Assembly: GCF_051020975.1 (NCBI RefSeq)
Contig: NW_027478161.1
Location: 4,960,001 to 5,024,000, forward strand
Length of the DNA: 64,000 nt
From: Osmia lignaria lignaria
Lineage: Eukaryota; Arthropoda; Insecta; Hymenoptera; Megachilidae
Direction: 5' to 3'
The position numbers and the translations under genes were made by a program. Shown here piece by piece: positions 23,063 to 35,911 of this stretch (within the stretch, counting starts at the first letter, position 1; every line of letters begins with the position of its first letter). The notes beneath the pieces were generated by a model. The model saw only the letters and a list, made by a program, of their open reading frames with translations, searched no databases and was not told the origin of the DNA.

Positions 23063-23494
23063 CTTTTGTTCGCGTTTAATTCTTTATACGACATCGTCGC
23101 TCGAATCGTCGAATCGTTTAATCAAACATTAACTATTCCATAATCAATAGTCTCACTTTCATACAACCTAAACCTTTCTTAACAATGCATTTATTTTCCC
23201 TTGTATTTCAAACAGCTCGCATTTTCTGTTAACCAACCATTTTATTGTCACGTTTACCTTTTTTTGAGATTATATTTTTGTTACGCCTAAACTGTTTTAA
23301 TTCATTTACGTTTCAAGCCACTTCTTTTCCTGCATTTTCACGCCTACCATCTCCGTACAAATTCACACGACGGGCCCGTATGGGACTAGAGCATTGACGA
23401 ACCCAAATAAATTCTTAATTAACTATTAATTAATCTATCAACTCTTTTATTGTTCTAATCGCGAAAGATCTAACATCGTCTCAAGCGATTAGGA

Positions 23495-23507
23495 CTGGTG
23501 GCAGCCG
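23495..23507 (+). other. Possible tRNA primer-binding-site-like motif
   Basis: TGGTGGCAGCCGC follows AGGAC. The first ten bases (TGGTGGCAGC) are complementary to a tRNA 3' end of the form GCTGCCACCA, which fits some eukaryotic tRNA-Leu genes. A primer-binding site would put an LTR to its left, but no clear LTR end (CA) is adjacent and the island ends about 120 bp later. This is suggestive only. Confidence 0.25.
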
Positions 23508-23583
23508 CTAATACCGTTCTCAACCGCGTATCAGCCAACAATTTAATTAACCTCACGTAAAATCAAAAATTTTTCTTATTTTG

Positions 23584-23625
23584 TACGTCGCGCGCCGTCT
23601 CTCTCTCTCTCTCGCTCGCGACGTA
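23584..23625. repeat. (TC)8 microsatellite inside a 9-bp inverted repeat
   Basis: TACGTCGCG (23584-23592) and CGCGACGTA (23617-23625) are perfect inverted repeats around a loop holding (TC)8 at 23598-23613. The structure ends three bases before the right boundary of the 1.76-kb insertion. Confidence 0.85.
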
Positions 23626-23628
23626 ACA

Positions 23629-24013
23629 GTACATTGATCTGTGGGAACGAATAAGTATATTACAATATATCGAATGTAGATATAGTACTAATGATATTGT
23701 TATTAAATGTACATTGATCTGTGGGAATGGATCTGTATATTACATTATATCTAATGTAGATATGGTAATAATGATATTGTTTTTAAATGTGCACTACAAA
23801 TCTAATGTAGATATCGTACTAACGATATTGTTATTAAATGTACATTGATCTGTGGGAATGAATCAGTATATTACATTATATCTAATGTAGATATGGCAAT
23901 AATGATATTGTTATTAAATGTACATTGATCTGCGGGTAGTCATCAGTACATTACATTATATCTCATGTAGATATCGTAATAATGATATTGGTATTAAATG
24001 TACATTACATATC
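23629..24013 (+). repeat. Satellite B, right tail
   Basis: Forward monomers resume exactly in phase after the insertion with GTACATTGATCTGTGGG and run about five monomers, including one 51-bp type (about 23790-23840, GTGCACTACAAATC). The last monomer is cut at ACATTACATATCT, where satellite A starts. Confidence 0.93.
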
Positions 24014-27000
24014 TGCAGATCTAGCTCAAGGAAAGGGGCCTCACGGGCATATTCGGAGATATTTCTTCCTATTGTTGTTCTTCTTCTGCACAGCTAAGCT
24101 GGAAGTGGCATTTGCAGCTCGGAATAGTGCAGAGTTATCTCAAAGAACAGGGCCACGGTGTTTCTGTATCTTTATTATGTTGGTGCGGCTTCGGAACTTT
24201 TAAATATCTCGATATATCTCGAAAACTACGCTTCTGATCAAAAAATATCATAGAACATAAATTGTAGAAAACATAATTCTCTACAAAAAAGGTCTCTTAA
24301 CATTTTGCCATAGCTCGCTTCGTTTCCGAGATATTTGCAGATACATCTCAAGGGAAGGGGCCTGACGGACATATTTCGAGATATTTCTTCTTCTTGTTGT
24401 TCTTCTTCTGCACAGCTAAGCTGGAAGTGGCATTGGCAGCTCGCAATAGTGCAGAGTTATCTCAAAGAACAGGGCCACGGTGTTTCTGTATCTTTATTAT
24501 GTTGGTGCGGCTTCGGAACTTTTAAATATCTCGATATATCTCGAAAACTACGCATCTGATCAAAAAATATCATAGAAGATAAATAGTAGGAAACTTAATT
24601 TGCTACGAAAAAGGTCTCTTAACATTTTGCCATAGCTCGCATCGTTTCCGAGATATTTGCAGATTTACATCAAGGGAAGGGGCCTGACGGACATATTTCG
24701 AGATATTTCTTCTTCTTGTTGTTCTTCTTCTGCACAGCTAAGCTAAAGGTGGCATTTACAGCTCGCAATAGTGCAGAGTTATCTCAAAGAAAGGGGCCAC
24801 GGTGTTTCTGTATCTCTATTATGTTGGTGCGGCTTCGGAACTTTTAAATATCTCGATATATCTCGAAAACTACGCTTCTGATCAAAAAATATCATAGAAC
24901 ATAAATTGTAGGAAACATAATTCTCTACAAAAAACGTCTCTTAACATTTTGCTATAACTCGCTTCGTTTCCGAGATATTTGCAGATTCAGCTCAAAGGAA
25001 CGGGCCTGACGGACATATTTCGAGATATTTCTTCCTCTTGTTGTTCTTCTTCTGCACAGCTAAACTGGAAGTGGCATTTCCAGCTCGCAATAGTGCAGAG
25101 TAATCTCAAAGAAAGGGGCCACGGTGTTTCTGTATCTCTATTATGTTGGTGCGGCTTCGGAACTTTTAAATATCTCGATATATCTCGATAACTACGCTTC
25201 TGATCAAAAAATATCATAGAACATAAATTGTAGGAAACATAATTCTCTACAAAAAAGGTCTCTCAACATTTTGCCATAGCTCGCTTCGTTTGCGAGATAT
25301 TTGCAGATTTATCTCAAGGGAAGGGGCCTGACGGACATATTTCGAGATATTTCTTCTTCTTGTTGTTCTTCTTCTGCACAGCTAAGCTGGAAGTGGCATT
25401 CGCAGCTCGCTATAGTGCAGAGTTATCTCAAAGAAAGGGGCCACGGTGTTTCTGTATCTCTATTATGTTGGTGCGGCTTCGGAACTTTTAAATATCTTGA
25501 TATATCTCGAGAACTACGCATCTGATCAAAAAATATCATAGAACATAAAAAGTAGGAAACTTAATTCTCTACAAAAAAGGTCTCTTAACATTTTGCCATA
25601 GCTCGCTTCGTTTCCGAGATATTTGCACATTTATCTCAAGGGAAGGGGCCTAACGGACATATTTCGAGATATTTCTTCTTCTTGTTGTTCTTCTTCTGCA
25701 TAGCTAAGGTGGAAGTGGCATTTGCGGCTCGCACTAGTGCAGAGTTATCTCAAAGAAAGGGGCCACGGTGTTTCTGTATCTCTATTATGTTGGTGCGGCT
25801 TCGGAACTTTTAAATATCTCGATATATCTCGAAAACTACGCTTCTGATCAAAAAATATCATAGAACATAAATTGTAGGAAACATAATTCTCTACAAAAAA
25901 GGTCTCTTAACATTTTGCCATAGCTCGCGTCGTTTCCGAGATATTTGCAGATTTATCTCAAGGGAAGGGACCTGACGGACATATTTCGAGATATTTCTTC
26001 TTCTTGTTGTTCTTCTTCTGCGCAGCTAAACTGGAAGTGGCATTTCCAGCTCGCAATAGTGCAGAGTTATCTCAAAGAAAGGGGCCACGGTGTTTCTGTA
26101 TCTCTATTATGTTGGTGCGGCTTCGGAACTTTTAAATATCTTGATATATCTCGGGAACTACGCATCTGATCAAAAAATATCATAGAACATAAAAAGTAGG
26201 AAACTTAATTCTCTACAAAAAAGGTCTCTTAACATTTTGCCATAGCTCGCTTCGTTTCCGAGATATTTGCAGATATATCTCAAGGGAAGGGGCCTGACGG
26301 ACATATTTCGAGATATTTCTTCTTCTTGTTGTTCTTCTTCTGCACAGCTAAGCTGGAAGTGGCATTTGCAGCTCGCAATAGTGCAGAGTTATCTCAAAGA
26401 AAGGGGCCACGGTGTTTCTGTACCTCTATTATGTTGGTGCAGCTTCGAAGCTTTTAAATATCTTGACATATCTCGAGAACTACGCATCTGATCAAAAAAT
26501 ATCATAGAACATAAATTGTAGGAAACATAATTCTCTACAAAAAAGGTCTGTTAACGTTTTGCCATAGCTCGCTTCGTTTCCGAGATATTTGCAGATTTAT
26601 CTCAAGGGAAGGGTCCTGACGGACATATTTCGAGATATTTCTTCTTCTTGTTGTTCTTGTTCTGCACAGCTAAACTGGAAGTGGCATTTCCAGCTCGCAA
26701 TAGTGCAGAGTTATCTCAAAGAAAGGGGCCACGGTGTTTCTGTATCTCTATTATGTTGGTGCGGCTTCGGAACTTTTAAATATCTTGATATACCTCGAGA
26801 ACTACGCTTCTGATCAAAAAATATCATAGAACATAAATTGTAGGAACCATAATGCTCTACAAAAGAGGTCTCTTAACATTTTGCCATAGCTCGCTTCGTT
26901 TCCGAGATATTTGCAGATTTATCTCAAGGGAAGGGGCCTGACGGACATATTTCGAGATATTTCTTCTTCTTGTTGTTCTTCTTCTGCACAGCTAAGCTGG

Positions 27001-28574
27001 AAGTGGCATTTGCAGCTCGCAATAGTGCAGAGTTATCTCAAAGAAAGGGGCCACGGTGTTTCTGTACCTCTATTATGTTGGTGCGGCTTCGGAACTTTTA
27101 AATATCTCGATATATCTCGAGAACTACGCATCTGATCAAAAAATATCATAGAACATAAAAAGTAGGAAACTTAATTCTCTACAAATAAGGTCTCTCAACA
27201 TTTTGCCATAGCTCGCTTCGTTTCAGAGATATTTGCAGATTTATCTCAAGGGAAGGGGCCTGACGGACATATTCCGAGATATTTCTTCTTCTTGTTGTTC
27301 CTCTTCTGCACAGCTAAGCTGGAACTGGCATTTGCAGGTCGCAATAGTGCAGAGTTATCTCAAAGAAAGGGGCCACGGTGTTTCTGTATCTCTATTATGT
27401 TGGTGCGGCTTCGGAACTTTTAAATATCTCGATATATCTCGAAAACTACGCTTCTGATCAAAAAATATCAGAGAACCTAAATTGTAGGAAACATAATTCT
27501 CTACAAAAAAGGTCTCTTAACATTTTGCCATAGCTCGCTTCGTTTCCGAGATATTTGCAAATTTATCTCAAGGGAAGGGGCCTGACGGACATATTTCGAG
27601 ATATTTCTTCTTCTTGTTGTTCTTCTTCTGCACAGCTAAACTGGAAGTGGCATTTCCAGCTCGCAATAGTGCAGAGTTATCTCAAAGAAAGGGGCCACGG
27701 TGTTTCTGTATCTCTATTATGTTGGTGCGGCTTCGGAACTTTTAAATATCTGGATATATCTCGAGAACTACGCATCTGATCAAAAAATATCATAGAACGT
27801 AAAAAGTAGGAAACTTAATTCTCTACAAAAAAGGTCTCTTAACATTTTGCCATAGCTCGCTTCGTTTCCGAGATATTTGCAGATTTATCTCAAGGGAAGG
27901 GGCCTGACGGACATATTTCGAAATATTTCTTCTTCTTGTTGTTCTTCTTCTGCACAGCTAAGCTGGAAGTGGCATTTGCAGCTCGCAATAGTGCAGAGTT
28001 ATCTCAAAGAAAGGGGCCACGGTGTTTCTGTACCTCTATTATGTTGGTGCAGCTTCGAAGCTATTAAATATCTTGACATTTCTCGAGAACTACGCATCTG
28101 ATCAAAAAATATCATAGAACATAAATTGTAGGAAACATAATTCTCTACAAAAAAGGTCTGTTAACGTTTTGCCATAGCTCGCTTCGTTTCCGAGATATTT
28201 GCAGATTTATCTCAAGGGAAGGGTCCTGACGGACATATTTCGAGATATTTCTTCTTCTTGTTGTTCTTGTTCTGCACAGCTAAACTGAAAGTGGCATTTA
28301 CAGCTCGCAATAGTGCAAAGTTATCTCAAAGAAAGGGGCCACGGTGTTTCTGTATCTCTATTATGTTGGTGCGGCTTCGGAACTTTTAAATATCTCGATA
28401 TATCTCGAAAACTACGCTTCTGATCAAAAAATATCATAGAACATAAATTGTAGGAAACTTAATTCTCTACAAAAAAGGTCTCTTAACATTTTGCAATAGC
28501 TCTCTTCGTTTCCGAGATATTTGCAGATTTATCTCAAGGGAAGGGGCCTGACGGACATACTCCGAGATATTTCT

Positions 28575-30185
28575 TCTTCTTGTTGTTCTTCTTCTGCACA
28601 GCTAAGCTGGAAGTGGCATTTGTAGGTCGCAATAGTGCAGAGTTATCTCAAAGAAAGGGGCCACGGTGTTTCTGTATCTCTATTATGTTGGTGCGCCTTC
28701 GGAACTTTTAAATATCTCGATATATCTCGAAAACTACGCTTCTGATCAAAAACTATCATAGAACGTAAATTGTAGGAAACATTATTCTCTACAAAAAAGG
28801 TCTCTTAACATTTTGCCATAGCTCGCTTTGTTTCCGAGATATTTGCAGATTTATCTCAAGGGAAGGGGCCTGACGGACATATTTCGAGATATTTCTTCTT
28901 CATGTTGTTCTTCTTCTGCACAGCTAAGCTGGAAGTGGCATTTGCAGCGCGCAATAGTGCAGAGTTATCTCAAAGAAAGGGGCCACGGTGTTTCTGTATC
29001 TCTGTTATGTTGGTGCGGCTTCGGAACTTTTAAATATCTTGATATATCTCGAGAACTACGCATCTGATCAAAAAATATCATAGAACATCAAAAGTAGGAA
29101 ACTTAATTCTTTACAAAAAAGGTCTCTTAACATTTTGCCATAGCTCGCTTCGTTTCCGAGATATTTGCAGATTTATCTCAAGGGAACGGGGCCTGACGGA
29201 CATATTTCGAGAGGTTTCTTCTTCTTGTTGTTCTTCTTCTGCACAGCTAACCTGGAAGTGGCATTTGCGGCTCGCACTAGTGCAGCGTTATCTCAAAGAA
29301 AGGGGCCACGGTGTTTCTGTATCTCTATTATGTTGGTGCGGCTTCGGAACTTTTAAATATCTCGATATATCTCGAAAACTACGCTTCTGATCAAAAAATA
29401 TCATAGAACATAAATTGTAGGAAACATAATTCTCTACAAAAAAGGTCTCTTGACATTTTGCCATAGCTCGCTTCGTTTCCGAGATATTTGCAGATATATC
29501 TCAAGGGAAGGGGCCTGACGGACATATTTAGAGATATTTCTTCTTCTTGTTGTTCTTCTTCTGCACAGCTAAGCTGAAAGTGGCATTTACAGCTCGCAAT
29601 AGTGCAAAGTTATCTCAAAGAAAGGGGCCACGGTGTTTCTGTATCTCTATTATGTTGGTGCGGCTTCGGAACTTTTAAATATCTTGATATATCTCGAGAA
29701 CTACGCATCTGATCAAAAAATATCATAGAACATAAATTGTAGGAAACTTAATTCTCTACAAAAAAGGTCTCTTAACATTTTGCCATAGCTCGCTTCGTTT
29801 CCGAGATATTTGCAGATATATCCCAAGGGAAGGGGCCTGACGGACATATTTCGAGATATTTCTTCTTCTTGTTGTTCTTCTTCTGCACAGCTAAGCTGGA
29901 AGTGGCATTTGTAGGTCGCAATAGTGCAGAGTTATCTCAAAGAAAGGGGCCACGGTGTTTCTGTATCTCTGTTATGTTGGTGCGCTTTCGGAACTTTTAA
30001 ATATCTCGATATATCTCGAAAACTACGCTTCTGATCAAAAAATATCATAGAACGTAAATTGTAGGAAACATTATTCTCTACAAAAAAGGTCTCTTAACAT
30101 TTTGCCATAGCTCGCTTCCTTTCCGAGATATTTGCAGATTTATCTCAAGGGAAGGGGCCTGACGGACATATTTCGAGATATTTCT
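28575..30185 (+). repeat. Satellite A 5-unit block, 1,611 bp, copy 1
   Basis: Contains an unusual series: TGTAGGTCGC with GTGCGCCTTCGG and AAAAACTATC (28615-28755), TTGCAGCGCGC with TTCATGTTG (28898-28950), the 323-bp unit GGGAACGGGG (29183-29192), TTTAGAGATAT (29527), and GTGCGCTTTCGG with CTTCCTTTCCGAG (29980-30125). All of these recur 1,611 bp later in the same order. Confidence 0.88.
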
Positions 30186-31795
30186 TCTTCTTGTTGTTCT
30201 TCTTCTGCACAGCTAAGCTGGAAGTGGCATTTGTAGGTCGCAATAGTGCAGAGTTATCTCAAAGAAAGGGGCCACGGTGTTTCTGTATCTCTATTATGTT
30301 GGTGCGCCTTCGGAACTTTTAAATATCTCGATATATCTCGAAAACTACGCTTCTGATCAAAAACTATCATAGAACGTAAATTGTAGGAAACATTATTCTC
30401 TACAAAAAAGGTCTCTTAACATTTTGCCATAGCTCGCTTTGTTTCCGAGATATTTGCAGATTTATCTCAAGGGAAGGGGCCTGACGGACATATTTCGAGA
30501 TATTTCTTCTTCATGTTGTTCTTCTTCTGCACAGCTAAGCTGGAAGTGGCATTTGCAGCGCGCAATAGTGCAGAGTTATCTCAAAGAAAGGGGCCACGGT
30601 GTTTCTGTATCTCTGTTATGTTGGTGCGGCTTCGGAACTTTTAAATATCTTGATATATCTCGAGAACTACGCATCTGATCAAAAAATATCATAGAACATC
30701 AAAAGTAGGAAACTTAATTCTTTACAAAAAAGGTCTCTTAACATTTTGCCATAGCTCGCTTCGTTTCCGAGATATTTGCAGATTTATCTCAAGGGAACGG
30801 GGCCTGACGGACATATTTCGAGAGGTTTCTTCTTCTTGTTGTTCTTCTTCTGCACAGCTAACCTGGAAGTGGCATTTGCGGCTCGCACTAGTGCAGCGTT
30901 ATCTCAAAGAAAGGGGCCACGGTGTTTCTGTATCTCTATTATGTTGGTGCGGCTTCGGAACTTTTAAATATCTCGATATATCTCGAAAACTACGCTTCTG
31001 ATCAAAAAATATCATAGAACATAAATTGTAGGAAACATAATTCTCTACAAAAAAGGTCTCTTAACATTTTGCCATAGCTCGCTTCGTTTCCGAGATATTT
31101 GCAGATATATCTCAAGGGAAGGGGCCTGACGGACATATTTAGAGATATTTCTTCTTCTTGTTGTTCTTCTTCTGCACAGCTAAGCTGAAAGTGGCATTTA
31201 CAGCTCGCAATAGTGCAAAGTTATCTCAAAGAAAGGGGCCACGGTGTTTCTGTATCTCTATTATGTTGGTGCGGCTTCGGAACTTTTAAATATCTTGATA
31301 TATCTCGAGAACTACGCATCTGATCAAAAAATATCATAGAACATAAATTGTAGGAAACTTAATTCTCTACAAAAAAGGTCTCTTAACATTTTGCCATAGC
31401 TCGCTTCGTTTCCGAGATATTTGCAGATATATCCCAAGGGAAGGGGCCTGACGGACATATTTCGAGATATTTCTTCTTCTTGTTGTTCTTCTTCTGCACA
31501 GCTAAGCTGGAAGTGGCATTTGTAGGTCGCAATAGTGCAGAGTTATCTCAAAGAAAGGGGCCACGGTGTTTCTGTATCTCTGTTATGTTGGTGCGCTTTC
31601 GGAACTTTTAAATATCTCGATATATCTCGAAAACTACGCTTCTGATCAAAAAATATCATAGAACGTAAATTGTAGGAAACATTATTCTCTACAAAAAAGG
31701 TCTCTTAACATTTTGCCATAGCTCGCTTCCTTTCCGAGATATTTGCAGATTTATCTCAAGGGAAGGGGCCTGACGGACATATTTCGAGATATTTC
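30186..31795 (+). repeat. Satellite A 5-unit block, 1,611 bp, copy 2
   Basis: Repeats copy 1 with very few differences (for example TCTTAACATT at about 31060 versus TCTTGACATT at about 29448). The period is 5 x 322 + 1 because the 323-bp unit is included, which confirms common descent rather than chance alignment. Confidence 0.88.
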
Positions 31796-33240
31796 TTCTT
31801 CATGTTGTTCTTCTTCTGCACAGCTAAGCTGGAAGTGGCATTTGCAGCGCGCAATAGTGCAGAGTTATCTCAAAGAAAGGGGCCACGGTGTTTCTGTATC
31901 TCTGTTATGTTGGTGCGGCTTCGGAACTTTTAAATATCTTGATATATCTCGAGAACTACGCATCTTATCAAAAAATATCATACTATATAAAAAGTAGGAA
32001 ACTTAATTCTCTACAAGAAAGGTCTCTTAACATTTTGCCATAGCTCGCTTCGTTTCCGAGATATTTGCAGATTTATCTCAAGGGAAGGGGCCTGACGGAC
32101 ATATTTCGAGATATTTCTTCTTCTTGTTGTTCTTCTTCTGCACAGCTAAGCTGGAAGTGGCATTTGCGGCTCGCACTAGTGCAGAGTTATCTCAAAGAAA
32201 GGGGCCACGGTGTTTCTGTATCTCTATTATGTTGGTGCGGCTTCGGAACTTTTAAATATCTTGATATATCTCGAGAACTACGCATCTGATCAAAAAATAT
32301 CATAGAACATAAAAAGTAGGAAACTTAATTCTCTTCAAAAAAGGTCTCTTAACATTTTGCCATAGCTCGCTTCGTTTCCGAGATATTTGCAGATTTATCT
32401 CAAGGGAAGGGGCCTGACGGACATATTTCGAGATATTTCTTCTTCTTGTTGTTCTTCTTCTGCACAGCTAAGCTGGAAGTGGCATTTGCGGCTCGCACTA
32501 GTGCAGCGTTATCTCAAAGAAAGGGGCCACGGTGTTTCTGTATCTCTATTATGATGGTGCGGCTTCGGAACTTTTAAATATCTTGATATATCTCGAGAAC
32601 TACGCATCTGATCAAAAAATATCATAGAACATAAAAAGTAGGAAACTTAATTCTCTACAAAAAAGGTCTCTTAACATTTTGCCATAGCTCGCTTCGTTTC
32701 CGAGATATTTGCAGATATATCTCAAGGGAAGGGTCCTGATGGACATATTTCGAGATATTTCTTCTTCTTGTTGTTCTTCTTCTGCACAGCTAAACTGGAA
32801 GTGGCATTTCCAGCTCGCAATCGTGCAGAGTTATCTCAAAGAGAGGGGCCACGGTGTTTCTGTATCTCTATTATGTTGGTGCGGCTTCGGAACTTTTAAA
32901 TATCTTGATATATCTCGAGAACTACGCATCTGATCAAAAAATATCATACAACATAAAAAGTAGGAAACTTAATTCTCTACAAAAAAGGTCTCTTAACGTT
33001 TTGCAATAGCTCGCTTCGTTTCCGAGATATTTGCAGATTTATCTCAAGGAAAGGGTCCTGACGGACATATTTCGAGATATTTCTTCTTCTTGTTGTTCTT
33101 CTTCTGCACAGCTAAACTGGAAGTGGCATTTCCAGCTCGCAATAGTGCAGAGTTATCCCAAAGAAAGGGGCCACGGTGTTTCTGTATCTCTATTATGTTG
33201 GTGCGGCTTCGGCACTTTTAAATATCTCGATATATCTCGA
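31743..33240 (+). repeat. Satellite A block repeated 4,169 bp downstream, copy 1
   Basis: The unit at 31743 has the private string CATCTTATC with ATACTATATAAAAAG. It and the following units with GGGTCCTGATGG and CATACAACATAAAAAG recur from 35912. The neighbouring unit pair with CCTGACGACATATTCCG (33700) recurs at 37547, offset 3,847, so one 322-bp unit is missing from one of the two copies. Confidence 0.8.
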
Positions 33241-34316
33241 AAACTACGCTTCTGATCAAAAAATATCATAGAACATAAATTGTAGGAAACATAATTCTCT
33301 ACGAAAAAGGTCTCTTAACATTTTGCCATAGCTCGCTTCGTTTCCGAGATATTTGCAGATTTATCTCAAGGGAAGGGTCCTGATGGACATATTTCGAGAT
33401 ATTTCTTCTTCTTGTTGTTCTTCTTCTGCACAGCTAAACTGGAAGTGGCATTTCCAACTCGCAATAGTGCAGAGTTATCCCAAAGAAAGGGGCCACGATG
33501 TTTCTGTATCTCTATTATGTTGGTGCGGCTTCGGAACTTTTAAATATCTCGATATATCTCGAAAACTACGCATCTGATCAAAAAATATCATAGAACATAA
33601 AAAGTAGGAAACATAATTCTCTACAAAAAAGGTCTCTTAACATTTTCCCATAGCTGGCATCGTTTCCGAGATATTTGCAGATTTAGCTCAAGGGAAGGTG
33701 CCTGACGACATATTCCGAGATATTTCGTCTTCTTGTTGTTCCTCTTCTGCACAGCTAAACTGGAAGTGGCATTTGCAGGTCGCAATAGTGCAGAGTTATC
33801 TCAAAGAAAGGGGCCACGGTGTTTCTGTATCTCTATTATGTTGGTGCGGCTTCGGAACTTTTAAATATCTCGATATATCTCGAAAACTACGCTTCTGATC
33901 AAAAAATATCAGAGAACGTAAATTGTAGGAAACATAATTCTCTACAAAAAGTTCTCTTAACATTTTGCCATAGCTCGCTTCGTTTCCGAGATATTTGCAG
34001 ATTTATCTCAAGGGAAGGGGCCTGACGGACATATTTCGAGATATTTCTTCTTCTTGTTGTTCTTCTTCTGCACAGCTAAGCTGGAAGTGGCATTTGCAGC
34101 TCGCAATAGTGCAGAGTTATCTCAAAGAAAGGGGCCACGGTGTTTCTGTATCTCTATTATGTTGGTGCGGCTTCGGAACTTTTAAATATCTTGTTATATC
34201 TCGAGAACTACGCATCTGATCAAAAAATATCGTAGAACATAAAAAGTAGGAAACTTAATTCTCTACAAATAAGGTCTCTCAACATTTTGCCATAGCTCGC
34301 TTGGTTTCCGAGATAT

Positions 34317-34623
34317 TTGCAGATTTATCTCAAGGGAAGGGGCCTGACGGACATATTTCGAGATATTTCTTCTTCTGCACAGCTAAGCTGGAAGTGGCAT
34401 TTGCAGCGCGCAATAGTGCAGAGTTACCTCAAAGAAAGGGGCCACGGTGTTTCTGTATCTCTGTTATGTTGGTGCGGCTTCGGAACTTTTAAATATCTTG
34501 ATATATCTCGAGAACTACGCATCTGATCAAAAAATATCATACTACATAAAAAGTAGGAAACTTAATTCTCTACAAGAAAGGTCTCTTAACATTTTGCCAT
34601 AGCTCGCTTCGTTTCCGAGATAT
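34317..34623 (+). repeat. Satellite A unit with 15-bp deletion (307 bp)
   Basis: The pyrimidine tract reads GATATTTCTTCTTCTGCACAG, lacking the central TTGTTGTTCTTCTTC found in every other unit inspected. The loss is likely replication slippage between the flanking TTCTTC copies. Confidence 0.92.
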
Positions 34624-35911
34624 TTGCAGATTTATCTCAAGGGAAGGGGCCTGACGGACATATTTCGAGATATTTCTTCTTCTTGTTGTTCTTCTTCTGC
34701 ACAGCTAAGCTGGAAGTGGCATTTGCGGCTCGCACTAGTACACAGTTATCTCAAAGAAAGGGGCCACGGTGTTTCTGTATCTCTATTATGTTGGTGCGGC
34801 TTCGGAACTTTTAAATATCTCGATATATCTCGAAAACTACGCTTCTGATCAAAAAATATCATAGAACATAAATTGTAGGAAACATAATTCTCTACAAAAA
34901 ACGTCTCTTAACATTTTGCCATAGCTCGCTTCGTTTCCGAGATATTTGCAGATATATCCCAAGGGAAGGGGCCTGACGGACATATTTCGAGATATTTCTT
35001 CTTCTTGTTGTTCTTCTTCTGCACAGCTAAGCTGGAAGTGGCATTTGCAGGTCGCAATAGTGCAGAGTTATCTCAAAGAAAGGGGCCACGGTGTTTCTGT
35101 ATCTCTATTATGTTGGTGCGGCTTCGGAACTTTTAAATATCTCGATATATCTCGAAAACTACGCTTCTGATCAAAAAATATCATAGAACGTAAATTGTAG
35201 GAAACATTATTCTCTACAAAAAAGGTCTCTTAACATTTTGCCATAGCTCGCTTCGTTTCCGAGATATTTGCAGATTTATCTCAAGGGAAGGGTCCTGATG
35301 GACATATTTCGAGATATTTCTTCTTCTTGTTGTTCTTCTTCTGCACAGCTAAACTGGAAGTGGCATTTCCAGCTCGCAATCGTGCAGAGTTATCTCAAAG
35401 AAAGGGGCCACGGTGTTTCTGTATCTCTATTATGTTGGTGCGGCTTCGGAACTTTTAAATATCTTGATATATCTCGAGAACTACGGCTCTGATCGAAAAA
35501 TATCATAGAACATAAAAAGTAGGAAACTTAATTCTCTACAAAAAAGGTCTCTTAACATTTTGCCATAGCTCGCTTCGTTTCCGAGATATTTGCAGATATA
35601 TCCCAAGGGAAGGGGCCTGACGGACATATTTCGAGATATTTCTTCTTCTTGTTGTTCTTCTTCTGCACAGCTAAGCTGGAAGTGGCATTTGTAGGTCGCA
35701 ATAGTGCAGAGTTATCTCAAAGAAAGGGGCCACGGTGTTTCTGTATCTCTGTTATGTTGGTGCGCTTTCGGAACTTTCAAATATCTCGATATATCTCGAA
35801 AACTACGCTTCTGATCAAAAAATATCATAGAACGTAAATTGTAGGAAACATTATTCTCTACAAAAAAGGTCTCTTAACATTTTGCCATAGCTCGCTTCCT
35901 TTCCGAGATAT

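Larger units (their letters stand above)
21869..23628. mobile_element. 1,760-bp non-satellite insertion, class unresolved
   Basis: A single-copy-looking island sits cleanly inside a satellite B monomer and is flanked by GTACATT. Plus-strand left end: TTTTTGCTAATTTTC; right end: CGCGACGTAACA. Read on the minus strand it begins TGTTACGTCGCG, like the TGTTACGTGGCC start of the 4068 element, so an LTR-related origin is plausible. Against a simple solo LTR, its other end is not CA on that strand but a short A-rich run (TTAGCAAAA), which would also fit a non-LTR element or SINE tail. It contains a diverged 44-bp direct repeat, a (TC)8 tract in a hairpin, and a TGGTGGCAGC motif resembling a tRNA-Leu primer-binding site at about 23495. 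Open frames at 22093-22371 (-), 22431-22637 (+) and 22580-22798 (-) show no recognisable domain, so I call no gene. It could instead be unique genomic DNA captured between array segments. Confidence 0.6.

Noticed and set aside
3225..24013. CRISPR-like array or other spaced-repeat system
   Set aside because: B monomers are contiguous and related along their whole length, with no unique spacers. A units likewise have no spacer.
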